From Ectobacillus polymachus (GTDB lineage Bacteria; Bacillota; Bacilli; Bacillales; Bacillaceae_G), in contig NZ_JBLREB010000001.1 of assembly GCF_048159605.1 (NCBI RefSeq), positions 1,798,001-1,862,000 of the forward strand: a stretch of DNA of 64,000 bases, written 5' to 3'. Below the pieces are notes generated by a model. That model saw only the letters and a program-made list of their open reading frames with translations. It made no database searches and was not told the origin of the DNA. This document shows, in pieces, positions 1 to 8,862 of the stretch. Within the stretch, counting starts at the first letter, position 1. Each line of letters opens with the position of its first letter. The translations under genes and the position numbers were made by a program.

Positions 1-305
1 TTTGTCCACTTATTTATTGTTTGATCGAAATAGGTAAGTGGAAGCTGTTCTTCTCCTAATACCTCAAATTCTAATTGACATGGAGGAGAATTCCAACTAT
101 AGGTGAGCAATAATTCTGTAAAAAGAGGCATTTTCAAACTTATGAGACGTGCTTCCTGTTGCGCTTCTCCTACAAATTCTTCGATTAGCTCCTGTACTCG
201 ATCTACTCCTCCAAGAGAAAGATGAGATTTCACTAATTGTAGGCGATTTAGCCAATCATGACGTGAATGTCTGAGAGCATCCACAACCGTCCATTTTTTG
301 TCCAT
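1..305 (-). CDS. spo0B: Sporulation initiation phosphotransferase Spo0B (C-terminal part off window)
   Basis: This is the first ~101 codons of Spo0B, which passes phosphate from Spo0F to Spo0A in the sporulation phosphorelay. The translated start contains the phosphoacceptor helix motif RHDWLNRLQLV preceded by an additional His, the hallmark of the Spo0B four-helix-bundle histidine. ATG at 305 follows an AAAGGGG ribosome binding site. It lies directly downstream of rpmA as in B. subtilis, where obg follows, but a hairpin with a T-run separates it from rpmA here. The gene runs off the left edge, so the catalytic-like domain is not seen. Confidence 0.93.
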   Translation of the reverse strand, partial: MDKKWTVVDALRHSRHDWLNRLQLVKSHLSLGGVDRVQELIEEFVGEAQQEARLISLKMPLFTELLLTYSWNSPPCQLEFEVLGEEQLPLTYFDQTINKWT

Positions 306-325
306 GTTATAACCCCTTTAATATA

Positions 326-356
326 GAAAAACTCTAACCTGCACCCAGGTTAGAGC
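326..356 (-). terminator. Terminator downstream of rpmA
   Basis: A 10-bp perfect stem (332-341 with 346-355), a 4-nt loop and a T-run on the minus strand lie between rpmA and spo0B. It would end or attenuate the rplU-prp-rpmA transcript before spo0B. Confidence 0.8.
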
Positions 357-370
357 TTTCCGTGAGTTTC

Positions 371-661
371 TTATGCTTCTTGAGCAACAGGATATATGCT
401 CACTTGTTTGCGGTCACGACCAAGACGCTCGAAGCGTACTACGCCGTCAACTTTTGCATATAATGTGTCATCTCCACCACGACCAACGTTAACACCCGGA
501 TAAATTTTTGTACCGCGTTGACGGTAAAGAATTGATCCACCTGAAACGAATTGACCGTCTGCACGTTTAGCACCAAGACGTTTTGACTGAGAGTCACGAC
601 CGTTCTTTGAACTACCTACCCCTTTTTTAGAGGAGAAAAATTGAAGATCCAATCTTAACAT
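371..661 (-). CDS. rpmA: 50S ribosomal protein L27 with cleavable N-terminal extension
   Basis: L27 sits near the peptidyl transferase centre of the large subunit. The 96-aa protein matches the family in length. Its first residues MLRLDLQFF form the extension known in Firmicutes, which is removed by the protease Prp after the two phenylalanines. The conserved body (RLGAKRADGQFVSGGSILYRQRG) follows. The gene lies 17 nt downstream of prp, so the protease and its substrate are co-transcribed. The order rplU-prp-rpmA is conserved in Firmicutes. Confidence 0.98.
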   Translation of the reverse strand: MLRLDLQFFSSKKGVGSSKNGRDSQSKRLGAKRADGQFVSGGSILYRQRGTKIYPGVNVGRGGDDTLYAKVDGVVRFERLGRDRKQVSIYPVAQEA

Positions 662-678
662 CTAATTCACCTCCTATA

Positions 679-1002
679 TCAATCATATATGCGAATATAC
701 TTACCGTAATCTAATTCAATGGTTTTCAGCGAAACAAGCATTGCCTCTAAAAGCAGCTGTGCTTTCTGATAGGTAACGCTATCTAGCTCAGGTAACGTAT
801 ATTGTAAATAACCGCCATCTTTGCCAAGATTTATGTCCGCCTTCACATTACAAAGTGCTTCAATCGCATTGATGGAACCAAATACAACAGCAGATGCACC
901 AGCGCACACGATATCTTGACCATGCTTGGCAAACTCTGCATGTCCAGTCATCTCAAACGATTGAATACCACGATTACTTCGATTGAATGTAACCTTAATC
1001 AT
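679..1002 (-). CDS. prp: Ribosomal-processing cysteine protease Prp (YsxB)
   Basis: This is the small cysteine protease that trims the N-terminus of ribosomal protein L27 in Firmicutes. The 107-aa protein carries the expected catalytic pair: His21 in TGHAEFA and Cys33 in DIVCAGAS. It lies between rplU and rpmA, 7 nt after rplU, in one operon. Length and motif are typical, and nothing looks broken. Confidence 0.95.
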   Translation of the reverse strand: MIKVTFNRSNRGIQSFEMTGHAEFAKHGQDIVCAGASAVVFGSINAIEALCNVKADINLGKDGGYLQYTLPELDSVTYQKAQLLLEAMLVSLKTIELDYGKYIRIYD

Positions 1003-1009
1003 AGCAAAC

Positions 1010-1318
1010 TTACGCGTTAATTGCTTCGATTACAAGCTTCGTGTAAGGTTGACGATGACCTTGTTTTTTACGGTTGTTCTTTTTCGCTTTGTATTTGAAA
1101 ACGATAATTTTCTTAGCGCGACCTTGTTTTTCAACTTTCGCTGTAACTGTTGCACCTTCCACAACAGGGCTACCTACTTTAACAGTTTCGCCACCAACGA
1201 AAAGAACCTTGTCGAACGTAACAGTTTCACCAGCTTCTACGTCGATCTTTTCAACATAGATTGCTTGACCTGCTTCTACTTTAAGTTGTTTACCACCAGT
1301 TTCAATAATTGCGTACAT
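1010..1318 (-). CDS. rplU: 50S ribosomal protein L21
   Basis: L21 is a 102-aa large-subunit protein. The start MYAIIETGGKQLKV is the family signature and the C-terminus KKNNRKKQGHRQPYTK is the usual basic rRNA-binding tail. It is the first gene of the rplU-prp-rpmA operon. It is preceded by AGGAGGTG at good spacing and by a ~115-nt leader in the position of the known L21 leader RNA. Confidence 0.98.
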   Translation of the reverse strand: MYAIIETGGKQLKVEAGQAIYVEKIDVEAGETVTFDKVLFVGGETVKVGSPVVEGATVTAKVEKQGRAKKIIVFKYKAKKNNRKKQGHRQPYTKLVIEAINA

Positions 1319-1431
1319 ATTTGCACCTCCTCATAATTACTCAGACTCGCCAAAAAAAGGTAGACGAAATGTCATTTAAACCTAATTTGTGCGGTTGTAG
1401 TATATAGCGAAATGGGTGCTATAAACTATAA
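1319..1431 (-). ncRNA. Candidate L21 leader RNA (rplU 5' UTR)
   Basis: The untranslated stretch from the inferred start site (~1432) to rplU is about 113 nt. Firmicute rplU genes commonly carry a structured L21 leader thought to mediate autoregulation. I infer identity from position and length. I did not verify a covariance match, so the assignment is moderate. Confidence 0.5.
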
Positions 1432-1438
1432 CATGAAA

Positions 1439-1467
1439 ATACTATCATGAAAGCATAGTGATGTCAA
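1439..1467 (-). promoter_or_regulatory. Sigma-A promoter of rplU operon
   Basis: On the minus strand there is a perfect TTGACA (1467-1462), a 17-nt spacer and TAGTAT (1444-1439). It begins right after the rng stop codon, so rplU has its own promoter even though rng lies just upstream on the same strand. Confidence 0.85.
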
Positions 1468-1473
1468 CAAACA

Positions 1474-2877
1474 CTATATGTTTTTCCGGCCTACTACTTC
1501 ATCTTTCGTGCCAAAGAATAGAATCGTATAATCATGTACTTCTTTCGTTTGAAATACGATGTCTAAAGGTAAGCCTTGATCCAAATGAAGTTCCTGAAAG
1601 ATCGCCTGTACACTAGGCGAAGCTGCTACCAATACTGCCTCATAATCCGTTCCTTTGTATTGTAATAACTCTCTTTGTAACTGATAAGCAATAGTATCCG
1701 GAGCCAATTCAAATCCGTTTTTACAAAAGCGGCAAGGAGCAAATAAATAATCGTGTAAGGACTTTTTCTTCCGTTTTCGTGTCATTTCTAAAATTCCTAG
1801 TGCGGTAAAGGAAAAGACACGTGTTGTCGTTCCGTCTTTTTTTAGTTCATGCAACAATTCTTGCTTCACACGCTCTTTACTCATTTCATCCTTCATATTA
1901 ATAAAATCTATGGCAATCATTCCGCCAATATCACGTAACCGCAGCTGCCTTGCTATTTCCTTAGCCGCATATAAATTTGTGTGCAGAACCGTATCGGCTT
2001 GCTCGCTTTTACCTGTATATTTTCCTGTATTTACATCAATCACTGTCATGGTTTCTGTTTGCTCAATTAGAAGATACGCCCCATTATCAAGCCAAACGAC
2101 CTTTTTCATTGCTTGTTCTATTTGCTGCTCAATATGAAAAAAATCAAATATAGATTCCTTTTCCTTATACAAAATAACCTTCTGTTCCCCTACTTCTTTT
2201 ACTACTTCTTTATAAGCCAATGAATTATCAACGTAAACGGTGGCAATCGTATGAGAAGGAATTTCCTGCAGAACATGTTCTAGAAAAGACCTAGATGTAT
2301 GAACGAGAGCAGGGACAGTTGTTTTGTCACGCTTCAGCTTCTCATACATTCCTTTTAACTTCTCAGCTTCCAAATCTACATTAGAAAGACTGGCATCTTT
2401 ACATGCTGTTCGAAAGATGAATCCCCCACCAAGATGCGTGCCAAGATGATGTAGTTCCTCTCGTTTCGAACGTTCATCAATGCTTTTAGAAATAGCCACA
2501 ATGGGCTCAGTAGGTAAGTACACGACATACTTACCTGTCAATTCAATTTTTGTGGTAAGCTTCGGCCCCTTCTGATCAATAGCATCCTTTACAACCTGCA
2601 CGAGCAGCGCTTGACCTTGATGAATGAGCTGAGAAATGTGCTGTCCATTTTCTTTCGCAATATCATCACGATGTAAATAGGCTTGCTTTTCAGTTCCGAT
2701 ATCCACAAATGCCGCCTGCATACCAGGTAATACTCGTGTTACTCTTCCCCAGTATACATTTCCAGCTATACCACCATCATTTGGTCGTTGAAAAAAAAGC
2801 TCTACAAGCTGCCCTTCTTCCTCTAGAGCAATTCGTTTCTCTGCGCCTACGGCATTCATATATAATGTTCTCATCAT
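1474..2877 (-). CDS. rng: Ribonuclease G (Rne/Rng family)
   Basis: This is a single-strand-specific endoribonuclease of the RNase E/G family, involved in rRNA maturation and mRNA decay. Length is 467 aa, as for RNase G without the RNase E scaffold. An S1-type domain begins near residue 39 (NVYWGRVTRVLPGMQAAFVDIG). The catalytic metal-binding segment contains DVN near residue 278 and a second acidic motif IAIDFINM near 324. A CxxC zinc-link motif (CRFC) lies near 380. The gene stands immediately upstream of rplU, its usual site in non-subtilis Bacillus. B. subtilis 168 lacks it and uses RNase Y and RNase J. Confidence 0.93.
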   Translation of the reverse strand: MMRTLYMNAVGAEKRIALEEEGQLVELFFQRPNDGGIAGNVYWGRVTRVLPGMQAAFVDIGTEKQAYLHRDDIAKENGQHISQLIHQGQALLVQVVKDAIDQKGPKLTTKIELTGKYVVYLPTEPIVAISKSIDERSKREELHHLGTHLGGGFIFRTACKDASLSNVDLEAEKLKGMYEKLKRDKTTVPALVHTSRSFLEHVLQEIPSHTIATVYVDNSLAYKEVVKEVGEQKVILYKEKESIFDFFHIEQQIEQAMKKVVWLDNGAYLLIEQTETMTVIDVNTGKYTGKSEQADTVLHTNLYAAKEIARQLRLRDIGGMIAIDFINMKDEMSKERVKQELLHELKKDGTTTRVFSFTALGILEMTRKRKKKSLHDYLFAPCRFCKNGFELAPDTIAYQLQRELLQYKGTDYEAVLVAASPSVQAIFQELHLDQGLPLDIVFQTKEVHDYTILFFGTKDEVVGRKNI

Positions 2878-2979
2878 AAAATCCTCTTTCTATCTTCACT
2901 ATTTAACTATGTATTCGAAGTGAATCTTTGTATGTATTTACTCGCAAGAAGGTAACGTACATGTAAAGATATGATTCCT

Positions 2980-3846
2980 TTACCTTCCTATATGAAGTAT
3001 TTCTCCAATGGAAGAACGAATTCGTTTCTCTGAAAAATAGGCGTATAATAATTCGTTCTCGTCTAATATATACTGTTTATTCTTTTCCTTAATAATAACA
3101 GAATGCTTACAGCCACGTCGAAATTTCATAAATACTTCGTATAGCGGATCACTTTTATGTGCGGTAATAGATGTTATACTTTTAAGTACTGTTGACTTAT
3201 TCGAATACCGCTCAAGCAAAAAACGTAAAAATGCATATGGCTGCTGTCTCCATTCCATATATAAGGATATAAGTAAAAAGATAAGCATCGTCCACATTGT
3301 AATATTTGTTTTATTCCATAGCAAGCCTGCTACAATCGCAAGAATGCTACAGATGAAGGATGTAAACAGCATCATTTGGTGGGCACGTAGATAGGAAGTA
3401 GCCATCGAATATAAACAAAATAACAGTTTTCCCCCGTCAAGCGGCCAAATCGGAAGCAAGTTTATGAGAAGGATGGATAGGTTATTCCATATAAAGAAAG
3501 TGTATAGACTTTCACTCATCAGCCCATTCTTATGCAATAGATATGCGAACAAAAACATCCAAAAATGCTGTGCCGGTCCTGCTATCAGTACGATGCATTC
3601 CTCTTTTAATGGCTTATTTCCATGCTCTTCTAATTCAGCAACTCCACCGAAAGGCAGCAATTGTATTTTTCGGATACGCCAATTATAATGCGTAGCAGCT
3701 ATCGCATGGCCTAATTCATGAAAAAAAACAATTGTAAACAAGACAAGCAATTCTTTAAAATGGGCTGTCCATACACCGATAAAAATGACTCCCCAAAATA
3801 AAGGATGAATCGAAAGCTTGTAGAGCATACCGACATACTTATTCAA
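2980..3846 (-). CDS. spoIVFB: Stage IV sporulation intramembrane metalloprotease SpoIVFB
   Basis: This site-2-type zinc protease in the outer forespore membrane cleaves pro-sigma-K in the mother cell. The HELGH motif is at residues 43-47 and the third metal ligand is in LPIWPLDGG (Asp137). There are several hydrophobic spans, and the length of 288 aa is normal. Its start overlaps the end of spoIVFA by 8 nt, so the protease is translationally coupled to its regulatory partner, as in B. subtilis. A sigma-E promoter is visible upstream of spoIVFA. Confidence 0.96.
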   Translation of the reverse strand: MNKYVGMLYKLSIHPLFWGVIFIGVWTAHFKELLVLFTIVFFHELGHAIAATHYNWRIRKIQLLPFGGVAELEEHGNKPLKEECIVLIAGPAQHFWMFLFAYLLHKNGLMSESLYTFFIWNNLSILLINLLPIWPLDGGKLLFCLYSMATSYLRAHQMMLFTSFICSILAIVAGLLWNKTNITMWTMLIFLLISLYMEWRQQPYAFLRFLLERYSNKSTVLKSITSITAHKSDPLYEVFMKFRRGCKHSVIIKEKNKQYILDENELLYAYFSEKRIRSSIGEILHIGR

Positions 3847-4579
3847 AGGATATCACCTGAATCGGATCGATAAACATCTCGTTTTTCTTTAATGCAAAAT
3901 AGAAGTTTCCTGTTTTACCGTTCCCATTATTTTGCACCACACCAATTTTTTGTTGTTTTTTCACAGAATCATATACAGAAACGGAAACCTGAGATAAATT
4001 TCCATACCATGATTGTGTTCCGTCACCATGCTGAATAATGATCGTATTTCCTAGATCGGCCTTTTTTCCTACAAAAATAGCTACTCCTCCATCAACTGCA
4101 TCGACAACAGCATTACTGCTCGTTTCTACAATTACTCCCTGGCCATTTGATTTAAAGGTTTGAAGAACCTTTCCTGTAGCGGGAACAGCATATGTCCCGC
4201 TCTCCTTTTTTTCAGATGAAGGAAGAAAGGTAAGTGGCTTTCCAAATTGTTGTTCATACCATTGTGATACATAGGCAAATTGAAACTCCTCATGCATCGT
4301 CGTTTCAATCGTTTTTCGTATATCTTGAAGAGAAGATGATGGATTTTTCATAATAATTGCAGTTCCTAGTACGAGAATAGAGGAAAAAAGAATTTTCATT
4401 AAAAAGATTTCTTTTTTAAATAGGGGATGTTCTTGAGAAACTTCTTCTATAATAGCTGGCGATTGTTCCTCTACAGGCAAAGCAGGTTCATCTATTTCTT
4501 TCCAAGCAGTCATCTGCAGTTGTTTCGCCTTACGTTTTTCAATTCGCTTTCGAATTTGATTAATCCGCTTTTTATTCAT
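3839..4579 (-). CDS. spoIVFA: Stage IV sporulation protein SpoIVFA (regulator of SpoIVFB)
   Basis: This bitopic membrane protein anchors and inhibits SpoIVFB until the forespore signal protease cuts it. The 246-aa chain has a basic cytoplasmic N-terminus, one membrane segment around residues 57-78 and a C-terminal M23-like beta domain (QHGDGTQSWYGNL). That domain lacks the full zinc-ligand set of active M23 peptidases, as expected. It is the first gene of the spoIVFA-spoIVFB pair. ATG at 4579 lies 33 nt downstream of a good sigma-E -10 element. Confidence 0.94.
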   Translation of the reverse strand: MNKKRINQIRKRIEKRKAKQLQMTAWKEIDEPALPVEEQSPAIIEEVSQEHPLFKKEIFLMKILFSSILVLGTAIIMKNPSSSLQDIRKTIETTMHEEFQFAYVSQWYEQQFGKPLTFLPSSEKKESGTYAVPATGKVLQTFKSNGQGVIVETSSNAVVDAVDGGVAIFVGKKADLGNTIIIQHGDGTQSWYGNLSQVSVSVYDSVKKQQKIGVVQNNGNGKTGNFYFALKKNEMFIDPIQVISFE

Positions 4580-4611
4580 ATGATTCCCATCCTCTACTCA
4601 TACTTTGTACA

Positions 4612-4640
4612 TATGTATGAGTTGTCCGAATGAGATATGA
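4612..4640 (-). promoter_or_regulatory. Sigma-E promoter of spoIVFAB
   Basis: The minus strand reads TCATATC (4640-4634), 14 nt, then CATACATA (4619-4612). This fits the mother-cell sigma-E consensus KMATATT-N14/15-CATACANT at 6 of 7 and 7 of 8 positions. It matches the known sigma-E control of the operon. Confidence 0.75.
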
Positions 4641-4730
4641 CAAAGCTCCACGGCAGGGCCTCCTAAATCCGAATAAATTTGCACATATCTAGAGTTAAAA
4701 TGTTCCTTACAAAATATGTATCTATCAAAA

Positions 4731-4759
4731 AAGCCCTTCGCGATAACACGAAGAGCCTA
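4731..4759 (-). terminator. Terminator of mreBCD-minCD operon
   Basis: A 10-bp GC-containing stem with two wobble pairs starts at the minD stop codon and is followed by a T-run on the minus strand. It separates minD from the sporulation promoter of spoIVFA. Confidence 0.85.
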
Positions 4760-5554
4760 CTTAAATCCTAAAAATCTTCTAACTTTCATTAGGACATTCT
4801 CTTTATCTGAATCAAACGATTGCAAAGGTACCGATTCTCCCAATAAGCGTCTTGCGATGTTCCGATAAGCAAGTGAAGCCTTTCCGCTTGGATTTAAAGC
4901 TACCGGCTGACCCGAGTTTGTTGCTTTTATCACTAAATCGTCATCTTCCACAACACCGATAAGTTCAATAGAAAGAGTTCTTACAATTTCATCTACATCA
5001 AGCATTTCATGATTCTTTAACAAATGGCTACGAACTCGGTTAATAATCAGCTTAGGTGGTTCTATATCTTCCGTCTCTAAGAGACCAATAATTCGGTCAG
5101 CATCCCTCATAGAAGATACTTCTGGAGTGGTGACAACAATAGCTTTGTCTGCTCCCGCAATCGCATTTTTAAATCCTTGTTCGATTCCAGCTGGACAATC
5201 AATAAGTATGTAATCAAAGTCTTGACGCAATTCGTTAATAATCTCTTTTAGTTGTTCAGGATTTACAGCCGTTTTATCGCTTGTTTGAGCTGCAGGCAAT
5301 AAATATAGATCATCAAATCTTTTATCTTTGATTAAGGCCTGTGGTAAACGACAAGTGCCCTCAACTACATTTACGAGATCGAATACAATTCGATTTTCCA
5401 GTCCCATTACTACGTCTAAGTTTCTAAGCCCAATATCAGTGTCAACCAAGCACACTTTTTTACCAGATAGAGCTAGAGCTGTCCCAAGATTTGCAGATGT
5501 CGTTGTTTTACCGACTCCGCCTTTTCCAGATGTAATTACAATTGCCTCTCCCAC
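4757..5554 (-). CDS. minD: Septum site-determining ATPase MinD
   Basis: This membrane-bound Walker-type ATPase recruits MinC and keeps Z-rings away from the poles. The 265-aa chain begins with the deviant Walker A SGKGGVGKTT (signature Lys11 and Lys16). DYILIDCPAG is the Walker B region, and the C-terminal amphipathic helix (VLMKVRRFLGFK) is the membrane-targeting sequence. The start is 2 nt from the minC stop. It is the last gene of the mreBCD-minCD run. Confidence 0.98.
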   Translation of the reverse strand: MGEAIVITSGKGGVGKTTTSANLGTALALSGKKVCLVDTDIGLRNLDVVMGLENRIVFDLVNVVEGTCRLPQALIKDKRFDDLYLLPAAQTSDKTAVNPEQLKEIINELRQDFDYILIDCPAGIEQGFKNAIAGADKAIVVTTPEVSSMRDADRIIGLLETEDIEPPKLIINRVRSHLLKNHEMLDVDEIVRTLSIELIGVVEDDDLVIKATNSGQPVALNPSGKASLAYRNIARRLLGESVPLQSFDSDKENVLMKVRRFLGFK

Positions 5555-5556
5555 AG

Positions 5557-6237
5557 CTAACTAATTCCCCTTTCTAGCCTAGTTAAATTCGGTCTGAGAT
5601 GAGTAAGAAGTTGAACGCGTCCAACAACTAGTTCATTGTTTTGATTTAGATAAGCGCATTCCATTTCATGATTGCTTTCCTTAGCTTCTATTGTATGGCT
5701 CAAAACATCGCTAATTCTGACTTGTAGAGGATTCATTAGCGACGCAGCTATAATTGCTTTTTTATTACCGTAATAGCCTGCATGTGCAATTCCACGTAAT
5801 GCTCCGATGATGAATATATTTCCTCCCGCGAGTACCTTACCTCCAGGATTTACATCACCAATCAAGAGAAGATCGCCTTTCACTTCTAATGTCTGACCAG
5901 AACGAACCGTTCTCGTTACGGATATAATTTCCGTCTCCCTCTTCCATTCTAGTGCTTCCTCTTTCGTCACAACTTTACTTTCAATTGTTCCTACTACGAG
6001 ACTTTTTTTATTACGGATAAGGGTTCTAAGTTCTTCTTCTTGGTATGGTGTTACATATCGATTTCCTACTTTCACCTGTACTTCAATGAGCGGACACTCT
6101 CCACTGGCATAGTTACTATTTGAAAGTTTTTCATCAATTTCTTGCAACAGATCCTGAAAGGAGCAGGAATCATCAAGATGCAATGTAAGTCCATCTTTTG
6201 TTCCCTTTATCGTTACGTATTGTTGCTTTCGTTCCAT
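5557..6237 (-). CDS. minC: Septum site-determining protein MinC
   Basis: MinC is the FtsZ polymerisation inhibitor partnered with MinD. The N-terminal domain begins ERKQQYVTIKGTKDGLTL. The C-terminal beta-helix is recognisable from glycine-rich steps such as GDLLLIGDVNPGG and the RGIAHAG motif. A longer reading from GTG at 6246 is possible, but ATG at 6237 has GGGGTGA 9 nt upstream and gives 226 aa, the B. subtilis length, so I choose it. It is co-transcribed with minD. Confidence 0.96.
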   Translation of the reverse strand: MERKQQYVTIKGTKDGLTLHLDDSCSFQDLLQEIDEKLSNSNYASGECPLIEVQVKVGNRYVTPYQEEELRTLIRNKKSLVVGTIESKVVTKEEALEWKRETEIISVTRTVRSGQTLEVKGDLLLIGDVNPGGKVLAGGNIFIIGALRGIAHAGYYGNKKAIIAASLMNPLQVRISDVLSHTIEAKESNHEMECAYLNQNNELVVGRVQLLTHLRPNLTRLERGIS

Positions 6238-6290
6238 CACCAACACTCACCCCAACGATTTAATTCGACATAAAATAAGATAATCCTTCT

Positions 6291-6809
6291 TTACATTTCC
6301 TCAACTGCAGCAAAAATGCGCAATATATATTTTCTCAATGGAAAACAGAAAATCACCAAGAAAATACCATTTAATAGTAGCGTAGGAAGAAATCGATCCG
6401 TAAAAAAGGCACTTGCTGAAAGATTTGTGCGCCCTAATAACAACAAAAGTCCGTATGTATAATACTCAAGTATACCCACACTTATAAGAACAAGCGAAGA
6501 TACAATAAATAGGTTTACTTGAAGGATTTTCATTGCATTGGAAACGAGATAAGCTAAGATGGGAAAAGCAAATAAATACATTCCTAATAGTTCAGAATAT
6601 ACAATATCAACAATAAATCCGAATAGCATTCCATATAAGATACCATTCGTAGCATTATAGTATACTACAATAAATAATAGTACAATAAAAAGAAAATGAG
6701 GTGCAGCTATGCTTTTATCTCCAAAAAGATTGGTAGGAACAAAAGTTGCAAATACATTTTCAAATCCAAAGGCAATAAGAAGCAGGAGAGGAAGAAGAAA
6801 TTTTTTCAT
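6291..6809 (-). CDS. mreD: Rod shape-determining protein MreD
   Basis: MreD is a 172-aa polytopic membrane protein of the elongasome. Nearly the whole chain is hydrophobic (about five membrane spans), and the order mreB-mreC-mreD supports the call, because MreD sequences are poorly conserved. The motif GMLFGFIVDIVYSELLGMY matches the conserved MreD centre. It lies 14 nt after mreC. Confidence 0.94.
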   Translation of the reverse strand: MKKFLLPLLLLIAFGFENVFATFVPTNLFGDKSIAAPHFLFIVLLFIVVYYNATNGILYGMLFGFIVDIVYSELLGMYLFAFPILAYLVSNAMKILQVNLFIVSSLVLISVGILEYYTYGLLLLLGRTNLSASAFFTDRFLPTLLLNGIFLVIFCFPLRKYILRIFAAVEEM

Positions 6810-6823
6810 CTTTATCTTCCCCC

Positions 6824-7678
6824 TTATTTCAATTGATCAGATGATGGCATTGTTCTCTTCGCAACAATGACATTATCGATATTATTAATATCAGCTTCTG
6901 GTTTTACGTATGCTGTTTGCGTTAATCCATAATCATCCGGTGTAACATCAACTATTTTTCCAATAACTAACCCTTTCGGAAATACACCGCCATAGCCAGA
7001 TGTCACAACATATTGATCCTTTTTCACATTGGCACTTGAAGGGATTTTGGTAAAGAGAAGTGCTTGCTTATCCTTATCATATCCTTCAATTAATCCAAAT
7101 ACCGTGGCATCATCTTGTACCACTGCTGAAATACGATTTGTACGAGTGACGGAACTAAGCAATTCTACCGTAGAAGTAAATTGTGAAACATCTTTTACTT
7201 TACCAATTAGACCTTTATCGGTAATCACAGCCATGTCTTTTTGAACACCCTGCTGTGACCCTTTATCGATTGCTACTAGATCATACCATTTATCTGGGTT
7301 ACGACCGATAACGGTAGCCTGCAAAGGATCATAATCACGTAGAGAATCTTTCTTTCCAAGTATAGAACGTAACTCCTCATTTTCCTTCGTTAGCTCTCCT
7401 ACTTTAGAAGAAAGCTCTGCATATTTGTCTAGATTAGCCTTAAGTGTTTTATTTTCTTCATATGTAGCCTTTATATCTTCTACATTCTGAAAGAAGCCTG
7501 CAACATAATGTGCAGGTTTCTCAAATACACTTTGCACGACTCCAACCGTATCTTTAACAAATTGCTCAGGCCAACTCAATTTTTGACGATCTTTAATCGA
7601 AAACCCAATCAATGCCACGAGAAGAATGATACTTACCAATAGCACAATTAATCGTTTGTTTAAGAAAAACTGTGGCAC
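6824..7678 (-). CDS. mreC: Rod shape-determining protein MreC
   Basis: MreC is the bitopic elongasome scaffold linking MreB to cell-wall synthases. The 284-aa chain has an N-terminal membrane segment (residues ~10-27), a coiled coil (~70-105, ending in KENEELRSILG) and the beta-rich MreC domain with conserved RNPDKWYDLVAIDKGSQQGV and GGVFPKGLVIG. It sits between mreB and mreD with short gaps, so it is one transcript. Confidence 0.97.
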   Translation of the reverse strand: MPQFFLNKRLIVLLVSIILLVALIGFSIKDRQKLSWPEQFVKDTVGVVQSVFEKPAHYVAGFFQNVEDIKATYEENKTLKANLDKYAELSSKVGELTKENEELRSILGKKDSLRDYDPLQATVIGRNPDKWYDLVAIDKGSQQGVQKDMAVITDKGLIGKVKDVSQFTSTVELLSSVTRTNRISAVVQDDATVFGLIEGYDKDKQALLFTKIPSSANVKKDQYVVTSGYGGVFPKGLVIGKIVDVTPDDYGLTQTAYVKPEADINNIDNVIVAKRTMPSSDQLK

Positions 7679-7695
7679 ATCTACACCCTCTTAAA

Positions 7696-8715
7696 TCAAC
7701 TTAATTTTGTTTTGAAGAGACCAATATTATCAAGAGCCTTTCCTGTTCCGATTGCTACGCAGTCAAGTGGATTTTCTGCAACAATGACAGGCATATTCGT
7801 TTCTTTGCTAATTACCTTATCTAAATTACGAAGTAGCGCGCCGCCACCAGTTAGAACAATTCCTCTATCCATAATATCTGCTGATAGTTCAGGAGGTGTT
7901 TTTTCTAACGTATTTTTAACGGACTCCACAATAGCATCTACTGTATCTTTTAAAGCTTCTTCGATTTCTTCTGGACGAATTAAAACGGTTTTTGGCAATC
8001 CTGTAATTAAGTCTCGTCCGCGTATTTCCATTGGTTCGATTCCTTCAGGATTTCCAGCAGAACCAACTTCCAGCTTTAACGTTTCGGCAGTACGTTCACC
8101 AATCATTAAATTATAGTTCTTCTTAATGTATTGCATAATGGATTCATCCATTTCATCGCCTGCAACGCGGATAGATTGACTTGTAACAATACCACCTAAA
8201 GAAATAATTGCAACCTCAGTCGTACCACCACCGATATCAACAACCATACTACCTGTAGGTTCCCAAACTGGTAAATTTGCCCCAATAGCTGCTGCAAACG
8301 GCTCTTCGATAGAGTACGCATCACGTGCTCCTGCTTGACGAGTAGCATCAATTACAGCACGTTTTTCAACCGCAGTAATTCCTGATGGTACACATACCAT
8401 TACATAAGGCTTGCGAGAGAAAAGACCATTTGATTTTTGCGCTAGTTGAATATAATGCTTCATCATCGCAGCTGTTGTTTCATAGTCAGCAATAACGCCA
8501 TCTCTCATCGGACGTAGAGCCACTACGTTACCAGGAGTACGACCAATCATTTTCTTTGCTTCATTTCCAACTGCAACAATTTGTTTTGTATCAGTATGCA
8601 TCGCCACTACGGACGGTTCACGAACGACAATTCCTCTTCCCTTAACATACACAAGAGTATTTGCAGTACCTAAGTCTATACCTAGGTCACGGGTAAATCC
8701 ACCAAATCCAAACAT
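7696..8715 (-). CDS. mreB: Cell shape-determining actin MreB
   Basis: MreB is the membrane-associated bacterial actin that organises sidewall peptidoglycan synthesis. The 339-aa chain carries phosphate-1 (DLGTANTLVYVKG), phosphate-2 (VVDIGGGTTEVAI) and the adenosine motif (GIVLTGGGALLRN). The N-terminus MFGFGGFTRDLG is typical of Bacillus MreB. It is the first gene of mreBCD-minCD. Upstream, 147 nt separate it from radC. Confidence 0.98.
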   Translation of the reverse strand: MFGFGGFTRDLGIDLGTANTLVYVKGRGIVVREPSVVAMHTDTKQIVAVGNEAKKMIGRTPGNVVALRPMRDGVIADYETTAAMMKHYIQLAQKSNGLFSRKPYVMVCVPSGITAVEKRAVIDATRQAGARDAYSIEEPFAAAIGANLPVWEPTGSMVVDIGGGTTEVAIISLGGIVTSQSIRVAGDEMDESIMQYIKKNYNLMIGERTAETLKLEVGSAGNPEGIEPMEIRGRDLITGLPKTVLIRPEEIEEALKDTVDAIVESVKNTLEKTPPELSADIMDRGIVLTGGGALLRNLDKVISKETNMPVIVAENPLDCVAIGTGKALDNIGLFKTKLS

Positions 8716-8862
8716 TAATGTATCTTCCTTTCTAAAACTAAAATACTTTGCTTTTTATGAAAAAAAACAAAACGTTTCTATTTTACTTTGATTATTGTTA
8801 GCAAAATGATAGAAAAAACTCATAAAACACATTATAAAACAAAACAGAAAAATTGAATAGTA

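Noticed and set aside
983..1336. Plus-strand 117-aa frame over rplU
   Set aside because: It is opposite the well-identified L21 gene and rich in Phe/Cys typical of antisense readings.
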